A stretch of 64,000 nt of DNA from JAGXFP01 sp039714535. Its GTDB lineage: Bacteria > Desulfobacterota > Desulfobulbia > Desulfobulbales > JAGXFP01. A model generated the notes under the pieces. It was not told the origin of the DNA. It made no database searches and worked only from the letters and a program-made list of their open reading frames with translations. The position numbers were made by a program, and so were the translations under genes. This document shows positions 60,288 through 64,000 of this stretch, piece by piece; position 1 is the stretch's first letter; each line of letters starts with the position of its first letter. The stretch covers positions 82,807 to 146,806 of the forward strand of contig JBDLJC010000001.1 in the NCBI GenBank assembly GCA_039714535.1, in the 5' to 3' direction.

Positions 60288-61614
60288 GGAAGTTCTTGAG
60301 TTTTTCCCGGCGGCTTGAATGCCGTAGTCGGTTTAACGCCTTCTTTTCGATCTGTCTGATTCTTTCCCTTGAAACGTTGAAGCGTTTGCCTATCTCTTCG
60401 AGAGTGTATTCCGCGTTCTCGCCGATGCCAAAACGCAAGCGGATGATTTTCTCTTCTCTGGGACTTAAGGTAGAGAGAATTCCGGTTACCCGTTCCGTTA
60501 GCTCCTGGTTTTTGACGGCCTCGAAGGGAGATACGGATTCCTGATTTTCGAGGAAATCACCCAGGGTACTGTCATCGTCGCCGACCGGAGTTTCAAGGGA
60601 AATCGGCTCACGGGAGGCCTCCAGGATGGCCAGGATTTTATCCATTGGCAGGCCGGTTTTCTCGGAGATTTCCACCGGGGTCGGCTCGCGGCCAAGTTCT
60701 TTCAAGAGAGAGTAGAAGGCCTTGAAGAACTGGCTCCGCAGCTCAAGAAAGTGGACGGGCAGACGGATGGTTCTGGTCTTGTCAAGAATGGCCCTGGTTA
60801 TGGCCTGTCTGATCCACCAGCTGGCGTAGGTGCTGAACTTATTGCCCTTGGTGTAATCGAAACGGAATACCGCCCGCATCAAACCAAGGTTGCCTTCTTG
60901 AATGAGATCGGCCAGGGTCAGGCCCTGATGCATATAGCGCTTGGCGATGCTTACAACCAGGCGCAGGTTGGCCTTAATCATACAGTCTTTGGCCAATTCT
61001 ATTGAACGGGTATACATCGACAGCTTGTAATGCAGTTCACGCAGGGCAGGAAATTCCGGATGAATGTCAGCGCATGCCTCAACTGATTTGTTCATGAAGT
61101 TAAGGTGCTGCTTTTTGGGCTTCAGGGTAGGGTCCCGTTTTTCCCAAAGGGCGATGCGCTCAACCATGTTGGCCATGCCGAGGGAGCCTGAATCATCAGT
61201 GCGTATGCCGCTAATGATGGCGTCAAAACCTCGACGAATCGCCTTGCTGTACTTTTCTTCCTCTTCAGGGGTCAACAGATCGAACTGCCCCATTTCCCGA
61301 AGATAGGTGGTGGTGGTTTCTTCAATTTCCGGGGATTCGGCATCCTTTTTTACGGAAACCGGCTCCGGGGATTCTTCACCTTGTAGCGGTTCTTCAGAGT
61401 CGCTATCGCCACCTTCGCTGGCGGTGGCAGCTTTACGTTTAAGCTGTTCTTCCTGGCTGATAATTTCAATGCTGTTTTTTGCCAGCAGGGCAAAAAGCTC
61501 ATCAATGAATGTTGGATCCTTCTCTTCGGGTACGATAGCAGTAAGGAAGGCAATAGAGATGTAACCTTTGCTTTTACCAACCTTTAGAAGTTTTTCTTTG
61601 ATGTCATCTGGCAC
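60280..61614 (-). CDS. rpoD: RpoD-family sigma-70 factor
   Basis: The 444-aa product keeps a small region 1.1 (PDDIKEKLLKVGKSKGYISIAF), an acidic linker, region 1.2 (TYLREMGQFDLLTPEEE) and region 2 (IQEGNLGLMRAVFRFDYTKG, FSTYASWWIRQAI). Region 3 follows, then region 4 with the HTH YTLEEIGKRFNVSRERIRQ. It lacks the large non-conserved insert of E. coli RpoD. GTG 61612-61614 is chosen because AAGGAG lies just upstream. A longer in-frame TTG (61665) is weaker. Primary or RpoS-like status is not decided by sequence alone. Confidence 0.85.
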   Translation of the reverse strand: MPDDIKEKLLKVGKSKGYISIAFLTAIVPEEKDPTFIDELFALLAKNSIEIISQEEQLKRKAATASEGGDSDSEEPLQGEESPEPVSVKKDAESPEIEETTTTYLREMGQFDLLTPEEEEKYSKAIRRGFDAIISGIRTDDSGSLGMANMVERIALWEKRDPTLKPKKQHLNFMNKSVEACADIHPEFPALRELHYKLSMYTRSIELAKDCMIKANLRLVVSIAKRYMHQGLTLADLIQEGNLGLMRAVFRFDYTKGNKFSTYASWWIRQAITRAILDKTRTIRLPVHFLELRSQFFKAFYSLLKELGREPTPVEISEKTGLPMDKILAILEASREPISLETPVGDDDSTLGDFLENQESVSPFEAVKNQELTERVTGILSTLSPREEKIIRLRFGIGENAEYTLEEIGKRFNVSRERIRQIEKKALNRLRHSSRREKLKNFLD

Positions 61615-61676
61615 TATATGATACTCCTTAGCGAAGCGTTGGAATTTGTCGGCTCTTTTACGCAAGAACTACGTAC

Positions 61677-61682
61677 ATTATA
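61677..61682 (-). promoter_or_regulatory. Candidate -10 element for rpoD/comEC
   Basis: On the minus strand a perfect TATAAT stands about 63 nt upstream of the rpoD GTG. The -35 side (TTGTAG about 15 nt upstream) is weak. TTGACA (61773-61778) and TGTTAT (61797-61802), 18 nt apart, could drive malQ on the other strand. Confidence 0.35.
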
Positions 61683-61913
61683 TCATATAGCTGTCTGCTA
61701 CAAGCTAAAATCACAATTATTTGTTTTTTGTCTTTTGCTCGGCGATAAGCAGGTTTGCGGTGGGATCAATGGTTGACAGATTTGGCATTGGTTATCTGTT
61801 ATCTCAACTTTTTAGTTGTGGTATAATGTTGATTACTTTGATTTGTGCTGTTAGTTGGTATCTCTTTGTTTTAAAATAGCAGTCAGGAGACAGAATTCAG
61901 CCCTTAGAACCAT

Positions 61914-61981
61914 TGATTTCCTCTTTTTTATTCTGGAGTCTTGCGGATAAGCGAAGATTTCGGGTTCGCGTACCTGACTCC
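61914..61981. repeat. Dispersed double-palindrome repeat, left of malQ
   Basis: From GATTTCCTC through GGAGTC (61935) to GACTCC (61976-61981), this element has outer GGAGTC/GACTCC arms and inner AAGCGAA/TTCGCGT arms. It is matched closely by 63779-63847. Confidence 0.7.
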
Positions 61982-62164
61982 TGTTTGCTTGTTTCTATCT
62001 TGACAACAATCTCGTAATTGCCAGATGATAAATTAATTCGGAGAGTTGTGATCTGTTATGCTCTAATGTGAAAGCCCCATTACGTCTGTTCTTGGCAGGC
62101 TGTAAGAAGGTTGTTGCCTGGCGTGGCCAAGTGGTAATTTAATTCTTGTCACAGGTGTTTGTAG

Positions 62165-63700
62165 ATGGAAATGGCACGGGGTAGCGGTGTACTGCTCCAT
62201 ATATCTTCCTTGCCCGGCAGATTCGGTATTGGCAACATCGGTGGCCCTGCCCGTGAGTTTGTCGATTTTCTGGCGGATGCGGGTCAGCGCTACTGGCAGT
62301 TTCTGCCGTTAGGGCCTACCTCCGCGATTGCGGCATATTCACCTTACATGTCATTTTCGGCCTTCGCCGGTAATTCACTTTTCATTGATCTTGAAAGATT
62401 GGTTGGTGACGGCCTTGTTTCCGGGGCAGTGCTTGCAGCTGCTCCTGAATTTTCTGAATATCAGGTTGATTTCCCCAAGGTTGTGCTCTTTGTCGAGCAG
62501 ATTCTGACCCAAGCCTTTCAAGAATTTTCCAAGAGTGGCTCTGGCAATGAATTTGCCGAATTTCGCCGGCGAGAAGCATCATGGCTTACCGATTATGCCT
62601 TTTTTATGGCCCTTCGAGAAAATAATAATTTCTTGCCTTGGTACCAGTGGCCGGCAGAAATAGCTGGGCGTGGTTCAGAAGTGTATGAGTCGTGGCGGGA
62701 AAAACTGGCTGAGCGGATTGATTTCCACTGTTTTTGTCAATACTGCTTTTTCTCGCAATGGGCTGAACTGAAAAGATATGCCAACTCACGTGGGGTCTCA
62801 CTGATTGGCGATATCCCAATCTATGTCGGCCATGACAGTGTCGATCTCTGGGCAAATCCCGGCTGCTTTCGTCTCGATTCTGCCACCCTGACCCCCACCC
62901 ATGTTGCCGGGGTGCCGCCCGATTACTTCAGTGCCACTGGGCAACGATGGGGCAATCCCCTTTACCGCTGGCAGATAGGGGGCGAGATTAACCACCAGTT
63001 GTACGATTGGTGGGGTGAGCGTTTTCGCTCAATGTTCCGGATGGCCGATATCTGCCGGATTGATCATTTCCGGGGCTTTGAATCTTTTTGGGAGATTGAT
63101 TTTGCTGAGGAAACTGCGGTAAATGGCCGCTGGGGTAAAGGGCCGGGCCGGGCTTTTTTTGACGATATGGCAGAACATATCGGTGATTTGCCGATCATTG
63201 CCGAGGATCTGGGCTTGATAACCTCAGAAGTTGATGAGTTGCGCCGAGCTTTGGGGTTTCCGGGCATGAAGGTCCTCCAGTTTGCTTTCGACTCGGATGA
63301 GAAGAATCCTTACCTGCCCCATAATTACCGCTCCGACAACTCGGTGGTTTATACCGGCACCCATGATAATGATACGACTCTGGGCTGGTTTTCGGGCGGG
63401 CAGATTACTGACGGGGCCAGGGCAAGGGTCAAACGGTATCTCCGTAATGACGGTGGTGAGATAAGTCGCGATTTTATTCGTCTGGCCTTGTCCTCGGCGG
63501 CCAGGATAGCTATCTTCCCAATGCAGGATGTTTTAGGTTTCGGCAACGATTGCCGAATGAATCTCCCGGGAACGGTGGCGGGGAATTGGCAGTGGCGTTG
63601 TGCCCCTCGTTTTATCAACGGTGAAGTGGCGGGGTGGCTGTGGGATGAGACCAGTTTTTATAATCGGGCTGAGAGAATAAATAAACTGGCCGAGCTGTAG
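62165..63700 (+). CDS. malQ: 4-alpha-glucanotransferase (amylomaltase)
   Basis: MalQ transfers alpha-1,4-glucan segments in maltodextrin/glycogen metabolism. The 511-aa GH77 protein shows SGVLLHISSLPGRFGIGNIG, FLPLGPTSAIAAYSPYMSFSAFAGN, LIGDIPIYVGHDSVDLW, the nucleophile region ICRIDHFRGFESFWEID and PIIAEDLGLIT with the acid/base Glu, and YTGTHDNDTTLGWF. It is flanked by two copies of a dispersed repeat. A second ATG at 62171 is possible. Confidence 0.96.
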   Translation: MEMARGSGVLLHISSLPGRFGIGNIGGPAREFVDFLADAGQRYWQFLPLGPTSAIAAYSPYMSFSAFAGNSLFIDLERLVGDGLVSGAVLAAAPEFSEYQVDFPKVVLFVEQILTQAFQEFSKSGSGNEFAEFRRREASWLTDYAFFMALRENNNFLPWYQWPAEIAGRGSEVYESWREKLAERIDFHCFCQYCFFSQWAELKRYANSRGVSLIGDIPIYVGHDSVDLWANPGCFRLDSATLTPTHVAGVPPDYFSATGQRWGNPLYRWQIGGEINHQLYDWWGERFRSMFRMADICRIDHFRGFESFWEIDFAEETAVNGRWGKGPGRAFFDDMAEHIGDLPIIAEDLGLITSEVDELRRALGFPGMKVLQFAFDSDEKNPYLPHNYRSDNSVVYTGTHDNDTTLGWFSGGQITDGARARVKRYLRNDGGEISRDFIRLALSSAARIAIFPMQDVLGFGNDCRMNLPGTVAGNWQWRCAPRFINGEVAGWLWDETSFYNRAERINKLAEL

Positions 63701-63778
63701 TATGTTGTTTTAAAAAACGGTGTTTTTATGTAATTTGTTACCTCCTGTTTTTTTGATAGAATTCAGAAGTTGGAATAA

Positions 63779-63847
63779 CCGATTTCCTCACTATTCTACC
63801 GGAGTCTTGCAGATAAGCGAAGACTTCGGGCTCGCTTACCTGATTCC
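63779..63847. repeat. Dispersed double-palindrome repeat, right of malQ
   Basis: The 47-nt GGAGTC...GATTCC element (63801-63847), with perfect inner TAAGCGA/TCGCTTA arms and the same leading GATTTCCTC, duplicates 61914-61981 in the same orientation. Confidence 0.7.
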
Positions 63848-63884
63848 TGAATTCTTCTTTCAAAAAAATTGGATCGATTCCGAA

Positions 63885-63999
63885 TTAAAAATAATCTTGT
63901 AATTGAGCCTTTTGCAAAATGTTCCACTGAGGAGGAACAACATAGTTGCCTTCTTGAAGTTTAATCCGCGCAACAGGACAAGCTGGCCCTCTCAATACT
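63885..63999 (-). CDS. C-terminal end of an unknown gene (window edge)
   Basis: The minus strand is open from the edge to TAA at 63885-63887, reading ...CPVARIKLQEGNYVVPPQWNI then LQKAQLQDYF. The composition looks like a real protein end, but 37 residues are too few to identify a family. It may be a shadow of the gap. Confidence 0.35.
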   Translation of the reverse strand, partial: VLRGPACPVARIKLQEGNYVVPPQWNILQKAQLQDYF

Positions 64000-64000
64000 C

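Overview
The window looks like a chromosomal segment of an anaerobic Gram-negative bacterium, most likely a Desulfobacterota (deltaproteobacterial) lineage. The reasons are lipid A/Kdo genes (waaA, lpxK, lpxC), MurJ and TonB/ExbBD, the rsfS-gpmI pair, an NtrC-type sigma-54 activator, a pentaheme c-type cytochrome with an in-frame UGA, and oxygen-sensitive iron-sulfur enzymes of the 2-hydroxyacyl-CoA dehydratase type. No 16S gene is present, so the assignment is inference.

Layout. 0-7.8 kb: 5' part of secD, rsfS, gpmI, thrC, a cyclic-nucleotide-binding histidine kinase, a purine nucleoside phosphorylase and two tandem tatA genes. 8.1-16.8 kb: an outer-membrane porin-like protein, glnK-amtB with a probable sigma-54 promoter, a class II aldolase, a YhdH/AcuI reductase, a dGTPase-like HD hydrolase and a ClC channel with CBS domains. 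17.0-25.5 kb: a nine-gene, start/stop-overlapping operon on the minus strand. It runs TonB-dependent receptor, histidine-rich periplasmic protein, membrane polyferredoxin, double-cubane-type dehydratase homologue, its ATPase activator, UreH/DsbD-like membrane protein, ExbB, ExbD, TonB. Divergent from it is a probable selenocysteine-containing pentaheme cytochrome (25.8-27.1 kb) with a plausible SECIS hairpin just after the UGA. 27.3-29.9 kb: divergent ilvY/ilvC.

31.3-38.8 kb is an AT-rich accessory region with all genes on the minus strand. Integron attC-like sites follow most genes, with the same polarity, and no integrase is visible in the window (a CALIN-like cassette array). It carries small secreted proteins and lipoproteins, a HerA ATPase plus DUF4297/Cap4-like nuclease pair, and a DUF4365-type nuclease plus an unknown partner. 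The last two look like cassette-borne defence modules. A perfect 29-bp inverted repeat (30097-30125 / 38864-38892) brackets the region, and tRNA-His(GTG) lies just beyond it.

39.5-64 kb returns to housekeeping genes: purM, mog, an EF-G paralogue, murJ, rsmE, waaA-lpxK, lpxC, proC-nadK, an NtrC-type regulator, a PHP phosphoesterase, a PilT-type ATPase, comEC, an RpoD-family sigma factor and malQ. A dispersed intergenic repeat family (core around CGGAGTCT...CGCTTACCTG) occurs at six or more places, including copies on both sides of malQ.

How genes work together: TonB/ExbBD would energise the receptor encoded in the same operon. The polyferredoxin and ATPase activator would supply low-potential electrons to the double-cubane-type enzyme, so import of a ligand followed by its reductive processing is a reasonable but untested model. 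GlnK controls AmtB. IlvY controls ilvC.
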